From Chryseobacterium oleae (GTDB lineage Bacteria; Bacteroidota; Bacteroidia; Flavobacteriales; Weeksellaceae), in contig NZ_FOVD01000004.1 in NCBI RefSeq assembly GCF_900115055.1, forward strand, positions 310,001-374,000: DNA of 64,000 nt, written 5' to 3'. The first letter of the stretch is position 1. Each line of letters starts with the position of its first letter. A program made the position numbers and the translations under genes. Of the stretch, positions 37,093 to 45,762 are shown piece by piece. The notes below the pieces were generated by a model that did no database searches, was not told the DNA's origin, and saw only the letters and a list, made by a program, of their open reading frames with translations.

Positions 37093-37737
37093 TTATTCGC
37101 CTGCAAAACCATTTTTAATAGCGAATACCGCCAATCCTACACGTGTTTTCAAATCTAATTTATCGCAAAGCTGGTCGCGGTAGCTTTCTACGGTTCTCGG
37201 GCTGCAACACATTCTGTCTGCAATTTCCTTGTAACTAAGCTCTGTTACGGTGTATTTCAGAAATTCTCTTTCTCGGTCTGAGATTCTTATGGCGTTTTCT
37301 GTTTCCTTGTCCCTGTTCAGGTTGGAGAATATGATTTTTGAGGCCCATTCAGGGTAGAAAAATCCGTCTGAATTCAATTTTGTTAATGCTGTTTCAAGAT
37401 CTTTGGGATGGGTGTTTTTAAGCAGATATCCTTTTGCTCCGTTTTTAATCATCTTGATCACACTGTTGTCATCACCCTGCATACTCAGTGCCATTACTTT
37501 GATGTTAGGATGATTCTTGGTAAGCCATGCAGCGGTTTCAAAGCCATCCATGATCGGCATGCTGATATCCAGCAGGATGATGTCCGGAATTTTACCGTTA
37601 TTTTCAAATTTTTCAATCAGATCTTTGCCGTTTTCGCATACGTAGATCACTTCGAAATCACTGAAATTTCCAATGATTCCTTCTAATGCTTTAGCGATAA
37701 GAATATGATCATCAACGATTACTATTGTTTTTTTCAT
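37093..37737 (-). CDS. NarL/LuxR-family response regulator
   Basis: A 214-residue regulator: receiver domain with VDDH, phospho-acceptor Asp in ILLDISMPIMDG and Lys in YLLKNTHP, then a LuxR helix-turn-helix with LSYKEIADRMCCSPRTVESY and DLKTRVGLAVFAIKNGF. It overlaps the kinase gene by 4 bp. It is embedded in the protease block and a degenerate copy of its C-terminus lies between protease copies 3 and 4, so it is a candidate regulator of the array (inference). Confidence 0.92.
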   Translation of the reverse strand: MKKTIVIVDDHILIAKALEGIIGNFSDFEVIYVCENGKDLIEKFENNGKIPDIILLDISMPIMDGFETAAWLTKNHPNIKVMALSMQGDDNSVIKMIKNGAKGYLLKNTHPKDLETALTKLNSDGFFYPEWASKIIFSNLNRDKETENAIRISDREREFLKYTVTELSYKEIADRMCCSPRTVESYRDQLCDKLDLKTRVGLAVFAIKNGFAGE

Positions 37738-38519
37738 GGTTGTTTTTTTAAGATAATATTGAGGGTAGTTCCGGCATTTTCCCGGCTTTCAAAGCTGAAA
37801 TCGGCGCCTATGATGGCTGCTCTGTTTTTCATATTGGTCAAGCCGATGCCATTGGATTTTATCTTCGTACTGTCGAATCCTGTGCCGTCATCTCTGAGAT
37901 TAAGTTCCCAAAGAATGTCGTCAGAAGTGTTCAGATTGATGAAAATATTTTTGCATTGCGCATGCTTGATGCTGTTCTGAATAAATTCCTGTGTGATCCT
38001 GAGTAACACGTTTTTATGGACAAATCCCAGATCAAGCTGTTTGAAATTATGTTCAAAGGTGACATGGCATCTTTTAAAAGTATTCGTATTGTCTACCTCT
38101 TCCTGGATTAAAGTTACGATTTCCTTTTGATTGATGTTGTCATCTGTCAGTGTTTTTGAAAGGCTTCTCAGGTCCTGCAGAGATTGATTGATAATCTGGG
38201 AAACCTGATCGATTCTTTCGCTTACCTCAGGAACCCGGTTTTCGTAAAGAAGCTGCTGGGTGTAAAGGCTTACCAGTGTCAGTTTCTGGCCGATATTATC
38301 ATGAAGTTCCCTTCCGATTTGCTGCATCGTTGCCTGCTGAATTTCTAGCTGCGTGGCCAGAAGCTCCCGCTTATGAATTTCATTTTTCACTTCAATTTCA
38401 TTCATATATTCTCTCTTCCTCTGTTTGTACTTTCTAATGTATACCATAACAGCAGCTACAAAAAGCACAAAGAAGATGTTGAATAGGATGATGGTTATTA
38501 TGAGCTCCGTTTTCCCCAT
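37734..38519 (-). CDS. NarL-type sensor histidine kinase
   Basis: A 261-residue kinase with one N-terminal membrane helix (LIITIILFNIFFVLFVAAVMVYI), a HisKA_3 dimerisation domain with the phospho-acceptor His in GRELHDNIGQKLTLV, and an HATPase domain (NSIKHAQ, DDGTGFDS, GIGLTNMKNRA). It has almost no extracytoplasmic sensor, so it may take its signal from the membrane protein encoded just upstream, whose gene overlaps it by 22 bp. Confidence 0.9.
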   Translation of the reverse strand: MGKTELIITIILFNIFFVLFVAAVMVYIRKYKQRKREYMNEIEVKNEIHKRELLATQLEIQQATMQQIGRELHDNIGQKLTLVSLYTQQLLYENRVPEVSERIDQVSQIINQSLQDLRSLSKTLTDDNINQKEIVTLIQEEVDNTNTFKRCHVTFEHNFKQLDLGFVHKNVLLRITQEFIQNSIKHAQCKNIFINLNTSDDILWELNLRDDGTGFDSTKIKSNGIGLTNMKNRAAIIGADFSFESRENAGTTLNIILKKQP

Positions 38520-39148
38520 ATGAATGAAATTGAGAATAAAAGATACATTATAATTCCGGACATCAGAAAATAATTAAAATACATGTCCCACAGTTCTTTA
38601 TATTTGGCCAGAAGACTGAAAAATGTCCAGAAAGGAAGCGTCCCGATATAAAATAAAGTTACGCCTAAATTGATATAAAACATTTTATTCTGACTGAAGT
38701 TTAAAATTTCAGTGGAATTAATCTGTCTGTAATACTCCATAATAACCAGTATCATTAGCATAAGGCAGCCAAATGTATAGTTGAAAGAGAAAACTATCTT
38801 TTTTGTGGTGAAAAATATTTCACTGGGTAAAAATGATAATAGATACAGAAATGATATCGTGTAAAAGAGTTTTGGTCTTCCCAGTGACTTGGCGGCATAA
38901 AGCCAGTAAAAGAAAAGAAACTCAATAGGAATGACAAAATAATTGTAAAACTTCGGTTTGTCATATTCAAAAAACTGATGTCCCCATTTTCCAATTATTT
39001 CACATACAAACATAAGAATAAGATAAATAGAAAAATACTTCCAATATCTGTCCGTATTACCACGGTTATAGTAAATAATGGATATTAAGGCAGCGAGTCC
39101 TTCTACCCAGATTAGAGATCCCTGAAGTATCTTCTGAAAATCAGTCAT
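38498..39148 (-). CDS. Multi-pass membrane protein, likely partner of the kinase
   Basis: A 216-residue protein with about six to seven hydrophobic segments (YFSIYLILMFVCEIIG, YFVIPIEFLFFYWLY, SGIIMYLLFSISFIWG among them). I recognise no family. Its 3' end overlaps the kinase start by 22 bp, a strong sign of co-expression, and the kinase lacks a sensor of its own. A sensor-module role is therefore plausible but unproven. Confidence 0.75.
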   Translation of the reverse strand: MTDFQKILQGSLIWVEGLAALISIIYYNRGNTDRYWKYFSIYLILMFVCEIIGKWGHQFFEYDKPKFYNYFVIPIEFLFFYWLYAAKSLGRPKLFYTISFLYLLSFLPSEIFFTTKKIVFSFNYTFGCLMLMILVIMEYYRQINSTEILNFSQNKMFYINLGVTLFYIGTLPFWTFFSLLAKYKELWDMYFNYFLMSGIIMYLLFSISFIWGKRSS

Positions 39149-39183
39149 GTGGATTGTATGGTAAAAATAAATTAATGATTATA

Positions 39184-39723
39184 TTATGGGAATATCTCTG
39201 TTTTTGGATCGTGTGGTGGGGATAGTGCTCCATGATTTTCTGCAAGCGTTTCGGGTAGTGTTTCCGCACTGTTTTTTGCAGCCATAGCTAGCGTAGAGCC
39301 TGTAGTGAAAGGGCAGAAGTCGTAATTAAGCATTTCACCTGTTTCATCTGCTTTTTTTAAAGTAGGAACCATCACCAGAGTATGTCTTTCTGCGTATTCT
39401 CTTTCTACCGGATGGCTTTCCATGATGCTCCAGTCTTCTGCTTTTGGATAAGCAGCGTAATAGAATCTGATACCCAGATCTGCTTCCGACACGTCAGGAT
39501 TTGCTTTTGCGGCTTCATCTTCTATACATGCAATAAATTTTTTCAACTTAGGAAGGTCAAACCATATGGAGTGGGAATCGGTAATTCCCAATTCTTTATT
39601 TACAGCCTGCATCTGGTTGTCTCTGTAGTTGGAGATCAACTTCTTAACAAGCTCTGAAGCAATGGTGTTTGTTCCAGAAACGGCTTCAAGGGTTCCGTCC
39701 TCTAAAGTAGGTTTTGTTTTCAT
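39184..39723 (-). CDS. Hypothetical protein upstream of the two-component genes
   Basis: A 179-residue soluble protein without signal peptide, with FYYAAYPKAEDW and HTLVMVPTLKKADETGE segments and a proline-rich acidic tail. I do not recognise it. It is 35 bp upstream of the membrane protein gene and thus first in the presumed operon hypothetical / membrane protein / kinase / regulator. A cytosolic role in the same signalling path is possible; only position argues for it. Confidence 0.7.
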   Translation of the reverse strand: MKTKPTLEDGTLEAVSGTNTIASELVKKLISNYRDNQMQAVNKELGITDSHSIWFDLPKLKKFIACIEDEAAKANPDVSEADLGIRFYYAAYPKAEDWSIMESHPVEREYAERHTLVMVPTLKKADETGEMLNYDFCPFTTGSTLAMAAKNSAETLPETLAENHGALSPPHDPKTEIFP

Positions 39724-39848
39724 AACGTTAGTTTTATAAAAGAATGTTAGTAGTAGTGCAAATCTCGTAATTTTTTATGTTAAGTAGTATGTGTTTTTTC
39801 CCGTTAATTTTCCGTGTTTTTACGGATTGCAAATTAGGCTGTAAAATA

Positions 39849-39879
39849 ATAAGGTCCCCAAATAATTTGAGGACCTTAT
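39849..39879 (-). terminator. Terminator of protease copy 5
   Basis: ATAAGGTCC / GGACCTTAT stem with a 13-nt AT-rich loop, 22 bp after the stop of the protease gene at 39901. There is no long T tract, so it is moderately convincing. Confidence 0.6.
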
Positions 39880-39900
39880 AGTTGGTATGGTAATGATCTT

Positions 39901-40902
39901 TTATAACAATCTCAACCCTGCTCTTGGACCGTTAGCAGAAATGGAAGCCTGCATTCTGTCGTTTTGTTTTTTTGTAAACATGAACAGGGTCGTTTCATCA
40001 GAGTAATCCATATAATTCATGAACATGGTAGAACGTGATACACCGCCGCATGTTTCCATTTTAGGATAAGAAGGAACGCCTCTGTGGTTGGTGATCTGTT
40101 GTGGAGTGTCATCTACGAAGTCATTTCCGCAGTTAGCATCCCCCCAGATATGTCTAAGGTTAAGGTAGTGACCTACTTCGTGTACCGTTACTCTTCCTTT
40201 ATTGTGAGTGGCTACCGGTCCGCCTTCACCTACATATTCGTCCATCATGACTACACCGTCATTCCAAAGACCTGCGGATTCAGGGAAAGTAGCATATCCA
40301 AGGACGTATCCGGTTTGGTAAGGCATGTAATTTACTACCCAGATATTCAGGTATTTGGTGGGATCTGTAGCGTTGATTCCTCCTGTTGAAGTTTTTTTCA
40401 TATTATCATTAGGCGCCCAGTTGGAGGTAGTTGTAGATTTTCTGTTGATTTGTGCCAGTCTGAATTTGATCTTCGTATCTCCGGCATTCACAGGCTGAAA
40501 TGCAGCAGGAATATTAGATACGTTAGCATGAGTTGAAGCAAAAGCTTTATTCAGTACATCAATCTGGGAATTGATTCTGGCGTCAGACACATTATTCGTT
40601 GAATTAGTGTACAGAACGTTGAAAATAACGGGGATTTCTACACTGCCGTCAGGAAGTACTTTACCCATTTTCTTTTGCTCAATATAATCAGCGGTGTTGT
40701 TTTCGATCTGAAGCATACGCTGTGCGGCCTCAGGATTCTCTGAAAGGAATTTTTGTCTCACTAAATCCGAGCCGCAGATGGCTGCTGATTTATCTGCCAT
40801 GGCAGGCTGATCCGGAGTGGCTTTTTCGGAAGCGAGATTTTCTGATTCGTTGTTACACGACACGAAAAGAGTAATCAATACTCCTAGTACTGCTTTTTTC
40901 AT
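39901..40902 (-). CDS. M43-type zinc metalloprotease lipoprotein, copy 5
   Basis: A 333-residue paralogue separated from the other four by the two-component operon. Signal MKKAVLGVLITLFVSC; zinc site HEVGHYLNLRHIWGDANCGND as in copy 1; Met-turn MNYMDYSDE; ending PRAGLRLL. It is the most divergent copy. It lies directly upstream (in chromosomal order) of the two six-cysteine peptide genes, but is separated from them by about 270 bp of AT-rich DNA and a terminator. Confidence 0.86.
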   Translation of the reverse strand: MKKAVLGVLITLFVSCNNESENLASEKATPDQPAMADKSAAICGSDLVRQKFLSENPEAAQRMLQIENNTADYIEQKKMGKVLPDGSVEIPVIFNVLYTNSTNNVSDARINSQIDVLNKAFASTHANVSNIPAAFQPVNAGDTKIKFRLAQINRKSTTTSNWAPNDNMKKTSTGGINATDPTKYLNIWVVNYMPYQTGYVLGYATFPESAGLWNDGVVMMDEYVGEGGPVATHNKGRVTVHEVGHYLNLRHIWGDANCGNDFVDDTPQQITNHRGVPSYPKMETCGGVSRSTMFMNYMDYSDETTLFMFTKKQNDRMQASISANGPRAGLRLL

Positions 40903-41132
40903 AATATAAATGGTTTGTGGTTTGAATGTGTCACAAATGTATGAAAAATATGTATTGATTGATTATTATTTAACGATTTAACGTTATTTGTTGATAATAT
41001 GATATTTTATTTAAGTTTAAATTATTCGTTAAATTATTTATTTTATTGAAATATTTTAATCATTATATTAATATATTAAATTGATAGACTATGTCTTTAA
41101 AATTCTTCGGAAAATAATTATTGATATTAAAA

Positions 41133-41163
41133 GCAAAAAAAAACCGGAGAAAGAATCTCCGGT
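41133..41163 (-). terminator. Terminator of the peptide genes
   Basis: ACCGGAGA / TCTCCGGT perfect stem, AAGAA loop, and a 9-10-nt T tract on the minus strand, 7 bp after the stop of the peptide gene at 41171. A strong terminator just after a 50-codon ORF supports that the ORF is expressed. Confidence 0.9.
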
Positions 41164-41170
41164 CTGTATT

Positions 41171-41323
41171 TTATATGCAAGGATATTTTTTGCGGTCCCT
41201 GCAGATATTTCCTGTTGAGCAGCAGAGCCCGGTCGGACAATTCATATCAATGTCACATTCTGTAATAACAGCTGTTCCGCTACCGGTGATTTTCTTTAAA
41301 TCGTTTCTTTTTAACTTTTTCAT
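41171..41323 (-). CDS. Six-cysteine GG-type leader peptide A
   Basis: A 50-residue precursor starting MKKLKRNDLKKITGSG, a short leader of the KxLxRxxLKxIxG type seen in Bacteroidota bacteriocin-like precursors and in PCAT-exported peptides. Cleavage would fall near Gly14-Gly16. The remaining ~34 residues hold six cysteines, arranged C-x5-C-x4-CC-x5-C-x7-C with the motif NCPTGLCC, suggesting three disulfides. The same CPxGxCC motif is in the peptide at 63642. It is 17 bp downstream of peptide B and followed by a strong terminator. No exporter, immunity or modification gene is adjacent. Confidence 0.72.
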   Translation of the reverse strand: MKKLKRNDLKKITGSGTAVITECDIDMNCPTGLCCSTGNICRDRKKYPCI

Positions 41324-41339
41324 ACGATGATTTTATGGG

Positions 41340-41516
41340 TTAATCAATAAGGCCTGGTCGACATTCAAGTTGTCCGCAATTAATGTTGATTTGTGAACAA
41401 CGTTCTGTTGCGCAAGTTCCGCTGGTGGAGCCATCAGGGTAAGTAAATATGTTGCATCGACAGTCAATTTTTCCTCCCAAAATGGTTTTTAGTGAGCTTC
41501 TTTTTAGCTTTTTCAT
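41340..41516 (-). CDS. Six-cysteine GG-leader peptide B
   Basis: A 58-residue precursor with leader MKKLKRSSLKTILGG, a true double-glycine end, then a core of about 43 residues with six cysteines (C-x-C-x13-C-x4-C-x6-C-x4-C). The leader is nearly identical to that of peptide A, but the core is unrelated, the usual sign of variable cargo on a conserved export leader. The two genes form a two-gene unit (17-bp gap). Bacteriocin, signal or disulfide-rich secreted peptide are all possible. Confidence 0.72.
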   Translation of the reverse strand: MKKLKRSSLKTILGGKIDCRCNIFTYPDGSTSGTCATERCSQININCGQLECRPGLID

Positions 41517-41592
41517 GCTGATTTTGTTTTAGTTATTAATTTGTTTGGTTCTATAAATATACAAATATATCACTGCCTTTTGATAAAATTTA

Positions 41593-41632
41593 GAATAAAA
41601 AAATAAGTGATGCAGATTGGGCTGCACCACTT
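41593..41632 (-). terminator. Terminator of clpB
   Basis: AAGTGATGCAG / CTGCACCACTT stem (one mismatch), 6-nt loop, and a T-rich run on the minus strand after the stem, 34 bp after the clpB stop. Confidence 0.8.
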
Positions 41633-41665
41633 ACTTACAAAAATAATATATATGAAAAAAACTAC

Positions 41666-44260
41666 TTATTGATCTGTCGGTCTGAAAACCAAACCGGTTT
41701 CTTCGAAATAATCTAAAGTTATTCTGTCACCGTCATTCACCGTTCCTGCAAGAATCTCTCTGGATAATTTATTTAATACTTCTTGCTGGATTACTCTTTT
41801 CAAAGGTCTCGCTCCGAAGGAAGGATCATACCCTTTATTCATCAGATAATCGACTGCATCCTGAGTGGCTGTCATGATAATGTTTCGTTTACCAAGCATA
41901 TCATTGTAACCTCTCAACTGATATTGAACAATTTTTCCGATCTCTTTTTTGTTTAAAGGCTGGAATAATACCACTTCATCAATTCTGTTCAGGAATTCCG
42001 GACGCAATGTCTGTTTCAGAAGATCAAAAACTTCATCTTTTGTTTTGCTGACGATTTGATCCTGGTTTTCCTCGGTGATATTTTCGAAATTCTCCTGAAT
42101 CAGGTGTGAACCTAAATTAGAAGTCATGATAATGATTGAATTCTTAAAATTCACCACACGTCCTTTATTATCAGTCAGACGTCCATCATCCAATACCTGA
42201 AGTAAGGTGTTGAAAACATCCGGATGCGCTTTTTCAATTTCATCCAGAAGAACCACAGAATATGGTCTTCTTCTTACCGCTTCCGTCAGCTGTCCGCCTT
42301 CATCATAGCCTACATATCCCGGAGGAGCTCCTACCAGTCTGGAAACACTGTGTCTTTCCTGGTATTCACTCATGTCGATTCGCGTCATATTATTCTCATC
42401 ATCGAATAAATATTCTGCCAGAGCTTTGGCAAGTTCCGTTTTACCAACACCGGTTGTTCCTAAGAATAAGAAAGATCCGATTGGTTTTTTATCATCACTT
42501 AATCCGGCTCTGTTTCTTCTGATGGCATCTGCAACCGCTCCGATAGCTTCATCCTGTCCTACGACACGGTGGTGAAGTTCGCCTTCAAGGTTCAACAGTT
42601 TTTCTCTTTCGGACTGGATAAGCTTGGTGACAGGAATTCCTGTCCATTTCGCAATCACTTCAGAGATGTTTTCAGAAGTTACTTCCTCTTTAATTAATTC
42701 ATTCTGATGGTTCTGCATCTCCAGTTCGAGTTTCTGCAAAGCATCTTCTTTTTCCTTTATTTTTCCGTACTGAATTTCTGCAACTTTCGCATAGTCACCT
42801 GCTCTTGAGGCTTTTTCTGCTTCCAGTTTTAAAGATTCAATATCTTTTTTAATCTGTGTTAAATCCTCAGATTTTTGTTTTTCCTTCAGCCACTTCGCAT
42901 TGATCTCATTCCTTTCCTCAGAAATTTTTGAGATATCTTCTTTCAGGTGATCAATTTTGGTCTGGTTACCTTCTCTTGAAATAGCGGCCAACTCAATTTC
43001 CAGCTGCATCAGTTTTCTGTCCAGTACATCCAGTTCTTCCGGTTTGGAATTGATCTCCATTCTCAACTTTGCTGAAGCTTCGTCAATAAGGTCAATCGCT
43101 TTATCCGGTAAAAATCGGTCTGAAATATATCGCTGAGACATTTCCACGGCAGCAATGATCGCTTCGTCTTTGATCCTTACTTTATGGTGAGCCTCATATT
43201 TATCTTTAATCCCACGAAGAATAGAAATCGCAGATTCTGTATCAGGTTCTTCCACCATCACTTTCTGGAAACGTCTTTCCAATGCTTTATCTTTTTCAAA
43301 ATACTTTTGGTACTCATTTAAAGTCGTAGCACCGATTGCTCTTAATTCTCCTCTTGCTAAAGCAGGTTTCAGGATATTGGCGGCATCCATAGCGCCTTCA
43401 CCGCCTCCGGCACCTACCAGAGTGTGGATCTCATCGATGAAAAGAATAATCTGTCCTTCAGACTTGATCACTTCATTCACCACAGATTTCAAACGCTCCT
43501 CAAATTCACCTTTATATTTAGCTCCGGCAATCAACGCACCCATATCCAGTGAGTAAAGCGTTTTGTCCATCAGGTTTTCAGGAATATCTCCTGAAATAAT
43601 ACGGTGGGCAATACCCTCAGCAATGGCTGTTTTACCAACACCCGGTTCCCCGATAAGGATTGGGTTGTTTTTTGTTCTTCTCGAAAGGATCTGAAGCACT
43701 CTTCTGATTTCTTCATCACGCCCGATTACCGGGTCCAGTTTTCCTTCCGCTGCTAATTCATTGAAGTTTTTAGCATATTTATTCAAGGACTGATAGGTTT
43801 CTTCCGAACTCGCAGAAGTAGCTTTGCTTCCTTTTCTTAATTCTTTAATAGCACCCTCCAAAAGACTTTTGGTGACACCCATGTCCTTAAGCATTTTAGA
43901 TACTTCAGAACCGGTTTCCAGTAACGTAAGCCATAAATGCTCAATCGTTACATATTCGTCGCCCATTTTCTTGGCAACGTTCGGGGCATCCAGCAATACT
44001 TTGTTCGCTGATTGGGAAAGATAAATATTCCCTCCCTGAACTTTTGGAAGTTTCTCTATATTTTCACGGTTGCGCTCTCTTACCAAAGTGGCATCTGCTT
44101 CAGATTTTTTTAATAAGAAAGGCGATATATTTTCATCTACCTGAAAGATCCCTTCAAGTATATGTTGTGGTTCTATACTCTGATTGCCAAATTCCAGAGC
44201 AGTTTGCTGTGCCGCCTGGATGGCTTCCTGTGATTTTACAGTATATTGGTTTAAGTTCAT
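41666..44260 (-). CDS. clpB: ClpB disaggregase
   Basis: An 864-residue Hsp100 chaperone that, with DnaK, pulls proteins out of aggregates. N-terminal repeat domain (about 1-145, [20 protein letters not shown]), AAA1 with Walker [10 protein letters not shown] and Walker [10 protein letters not shown], a long coiled-coil middle domain (about 400-525), AAA2 with GTTGVGKTE and [16 protein letters not shown], and the C-terminal domain. The length is standard for ClpB. I see no CIRCE element upstream. Confidence 0.97.
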   Translation of the reverse strand: MNLNQYTVKSQEAIQAAQQTALEFGNQSIEPQHILEGIFQVDENISPFLLKKSEADATLVRERNRENIEKLPKVQGGNIYLSQSANKVLLDAPNVAKKMGDEYVTIEHLWLTLLETGSEVSKMLKDMGVTKSLLEGAIKELRKGSKATSASSEETYQSLNKYAKNFNELAAEGKLDPVIGRDEEIRRVLQILSRRTKNNPILIGEPGVGKTAIAEGIAHRIISGDIPENLMDKTLYSLDMGALIAGAKYKGEFEERLKSVVNEVIKSEGQIILFIDEIHTLVGAGGGEGAMDAANILKPALARGELRAIGATTLNEYQKYFEKDKALERRFQKVMVEEPDTESAISILRGIKDKYEAHHKVRIKDEAIIAAVEMSQRYISDRFLPDKAIDLIDEASAKLRMEINSKPEELDVLDRKLMQLEIELAAISREGNQTKIDHLKEDISKISEERNEINAKWLKEKQKSEDLTQIKKDIESLKLEAEKASRAGDYAKVAEIQYGKIKEKEDALQKLELEMQNHQNELIKEEVTSENISEVIAKWTGIPVTKLIQSEREKLLNLEGELHHRVVGQDEAIGAVADAIRRNRAGLSDDKKPIGSFLFLGTTGVGKTELAKALAEYLFDDENNMTRIDMSEYQERHSVSRLVGAPPGYVGYDEGGQLTEAVRRRPYSVVLLDEIEKAHPDVFNTLLQVLDDGRLTDNKGRVVNFKNSIIIMTSNLGSHLIQENFENITEENQDQIVSKTKDEVFDLLKQTLRPEFLNRIDEVVLFQPLNKKEIGKIVQYQLRGYNDMLGKRNIIMTATQDAVDYLMNKGYDPSFGARPLKRVIQQEVLNKLSREILAGTVNDGDRITLDYFEETGLVFRPTDQ

Positions 44261-44423
44261 ATTTTTTATGTTTTTTGTAATAATTTGTTGTTGGTTGTGC
44301 TTTAAAAAGACATCAAGAAACTGAATTTTGAGGCCCGGTTTCTTAATGCCATCAGTTATTTAATCATTTAATCGATTACCTTACCGCAAAAACTGTTCAA
44401 TTATTAAATTTACAAAAAAAATG

Positions 44424-44479
44424 GACAAAATTTCCGGATTGTTTATTTTTAACGATAAATTAACTTGACAAAATTTCCG
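44424..44479. promoter_or_regulatory. GACAAAATTTCCG direct repeat pair
   Basis: The 13-mer GACAAAATTTCCG occurs at 44424-44436 and 44467-44479, 43 bp apart (about four helical turns), in the divergent region between clpB and the TetR gene. The second copy overlaps the -33 element of the promoter at 44465. It is a candidate operator; the regulator is unknown. Confidence 0.5.
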
Positions 44480-44494
44480 ATTCCCTTATATTTG
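44465..44494 (+). promoter_or_regulatory. Bacteroidota-type promoter
   Basis: TTG (44465-44467), 19-bp spacer, TATATTTG (44487-44494): an exact match to the TTG-N19-TAnnTTTG pattern. The next plus-strand gene is the TetR regulator 235 bp on, so this gives a long leader that includes the CCACCC repeat. A second weak -7 box (TACTTTTG, 44712-44719) sits too close to that ATG to be well placed. Confidence 0.6.
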
Positions 44495-44599
44495 CTTTGA
44501 AATAATGGAAAAACCGTCAGTTTCCTAAAAAACATAAATTGGAAAGAAGTGGAAACTTCAGCATTTAACGGCTACTTTATATAAAATTAACCTGAAATT

Positions 44600-44645
44600 C
44601 TCTTCCGCCGGAGGGGTGGCAAATCGAAGATTTGACGGGTGGTCA
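44600..44645. repeat. REP-like element, CCACCC family, copy 2 (inverted)
   Basis: On the minus strand: ACCACCCGTCAAATCTTCG, then ATTTGCCACCCCTCCGGCGG. It aligns with the element at 12787-12848 across the whole unit. The 469-bp gap 44261-44729 holds this, the repeat pair and the promoter; no extra gene is seen. Confidence 0.7.
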
Positions 44646-44729
44646 TACAAAACTCCCGCTTCCGTGTTTAAAATCATAGTGTTAAATTAATTTTTTTAAC
44701 CTTAGAATAATTACTTTTGCATTTTACAG

Positions 44730-45308
44730 ATGGAACTTAAAGAAAAACAAAGGAAAATTTTAGACGTAGCCGTAGAACTTTTCAAAGAGAAAGGGTATAT
44801 GGGCAGCTCGGTAAGAGATCTGGCCACAAAGCTTAATATCAAAGCTGCGTCGCTGTATGCCCACATCCGTTCAAAGGAAGAAATTCTGGAATGGATCTGC
44901 TTCGGTATTGCTCAGGAATTTTTTGATGAACTCCAGGAAGTAAAAAACACGGACATTGCTCCAAAAGAAAAACTCAATTTATTTTTAGATAAACATTTGT
45001 CGGTTGTTCTTCAAAACCGCGATGTGACCCATATTTACTCCAATGAATGGAGGCATCTTGAAGAAAGACTTCCGGAATTCATAGAACTGAGAAAGAACTA
45101 TCAGAATGAGGTAGAACAGCTGATTTCTGAGATCTACGAAGCTGAGAAATGGGAACTGAAATCCCCCACCTTTACAACACGATTTATTCTTCATACCCTT
45201 AATAATTCCTATTTCTGGTTCAAAAGAAATACGGAATCCACCTCTGAAATTACTGATGAAATAAGGGCTAAGCTTCTTTACGGGCTATTAGGCAATCAGA
45301 AACAATAA
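44730..45308 (+). CDS. TetR-family regulator of the paa operon
   Basis: A 192-residue TetR-type repressor: N-terminal helix-turn-helix (DVAVELFKEKGYMGSSVRDLATKLNIKAASLYAHIRSKEEIL) and an all-helical ligand domain. It is immediately upstream of the phenylacetate genes, in the same orientation, like PaaR regulators, which usually respond to phenylacetyl-CoA. A matching palindrome (CTAACAAATGTTAG) overlaps the predicted paaK transcription start. The role in paa control is inferred from position and operator. Confidence 0.85.
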   Translation: MELKEKQRKILDVAVELFKEKGYMGSSVRDLATKLNIKAASLYAHIRSKEEILEWICFGIAQEFFDELQEVKNTDIAPKEKLNLFLDKHLSVVLQNRDVTHIYSNEWRHLEERLPEFIELRKNYQNEVEQLISEIYEAEKWELKSPTFTTRFILHTLNNSYFWFKRNTESTSEITDEIRAKLLYGLLGNQKQ

Positions 45309-45704
45309 TTTTTTTTACCACAAAAGACACAAAAGCTTTGTGCACAAGGTTACATTTTAAGCTAAAGATTTTAATACTTAGAAGTTCACAAAAGTTTTTG
45401 ACAATCCTTGGATTCCTGCATTATTACAAAATCTGCTATACCTTTTTAATCTGCGGGAGAAAAACTGACCATTAAATTTTTAAGTATAGAAGATGAATTA
45501 AGAATCTACCCTTAGATTTAAAGTCCTCAAGTTTAAAAATATCTTTGATATTTCCGTAATTATTCTTTACTCCTTAAAAAATCTTAATGTTTCAAATAAA
45601 GATGCCTTCTCATTTACCCTAAGTATTTGGTCGTATTCACGGGCGAAAGAACTCATTGTTTCATTATTTAGAATCATTCAAAATATGACGAAAGTCATAA
45701 AAAT
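45309..45704. other. Gene-free gap between the TetR gene and paaK promoter
   Basis: This ~400-bp stretch holds no credible ORF. Its first part (45318-45345) has an ACCACAAAAGACACAAAAGC repeat of the kind dispersed in Flavobacteriia; the remainder is AT-rich. Confidence 0.6.
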
Positions 45705-45735
45705 TTTGTCAGGATTGAAATTCTTTTTAAATTTA
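45705..45735 (+). promoter_or_regulatory. Predicted paaK promoter
   Basis: TTTG (45705-45708), 19-bp spacer, TAAATTTA (45728-45735; 7 of 8 to TAnnTTTG). Transcription would begin about 45740-45743, inside the CTAAC...GTTAG palindrome. Confidence 0.6.
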
Positions 45736-45738
45736 CAC

Positions 45739-45752
45739 CTAACAAATGTTAG
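45739..45752. promoter_or_regulatory. Putative TetR operator CTAACAAATGTTAG
   Basis: Perfect 5-bp inverted repeat with a 4-bp centre, extended by a further TTAG. It lies across the predicted transcription start and ends 10 bp before the paaK ATG, ideal for repression by the adjacent TetR protein. Confidence 0.6.
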
Positions 45753-45762
45753 TTAGTAGGAT

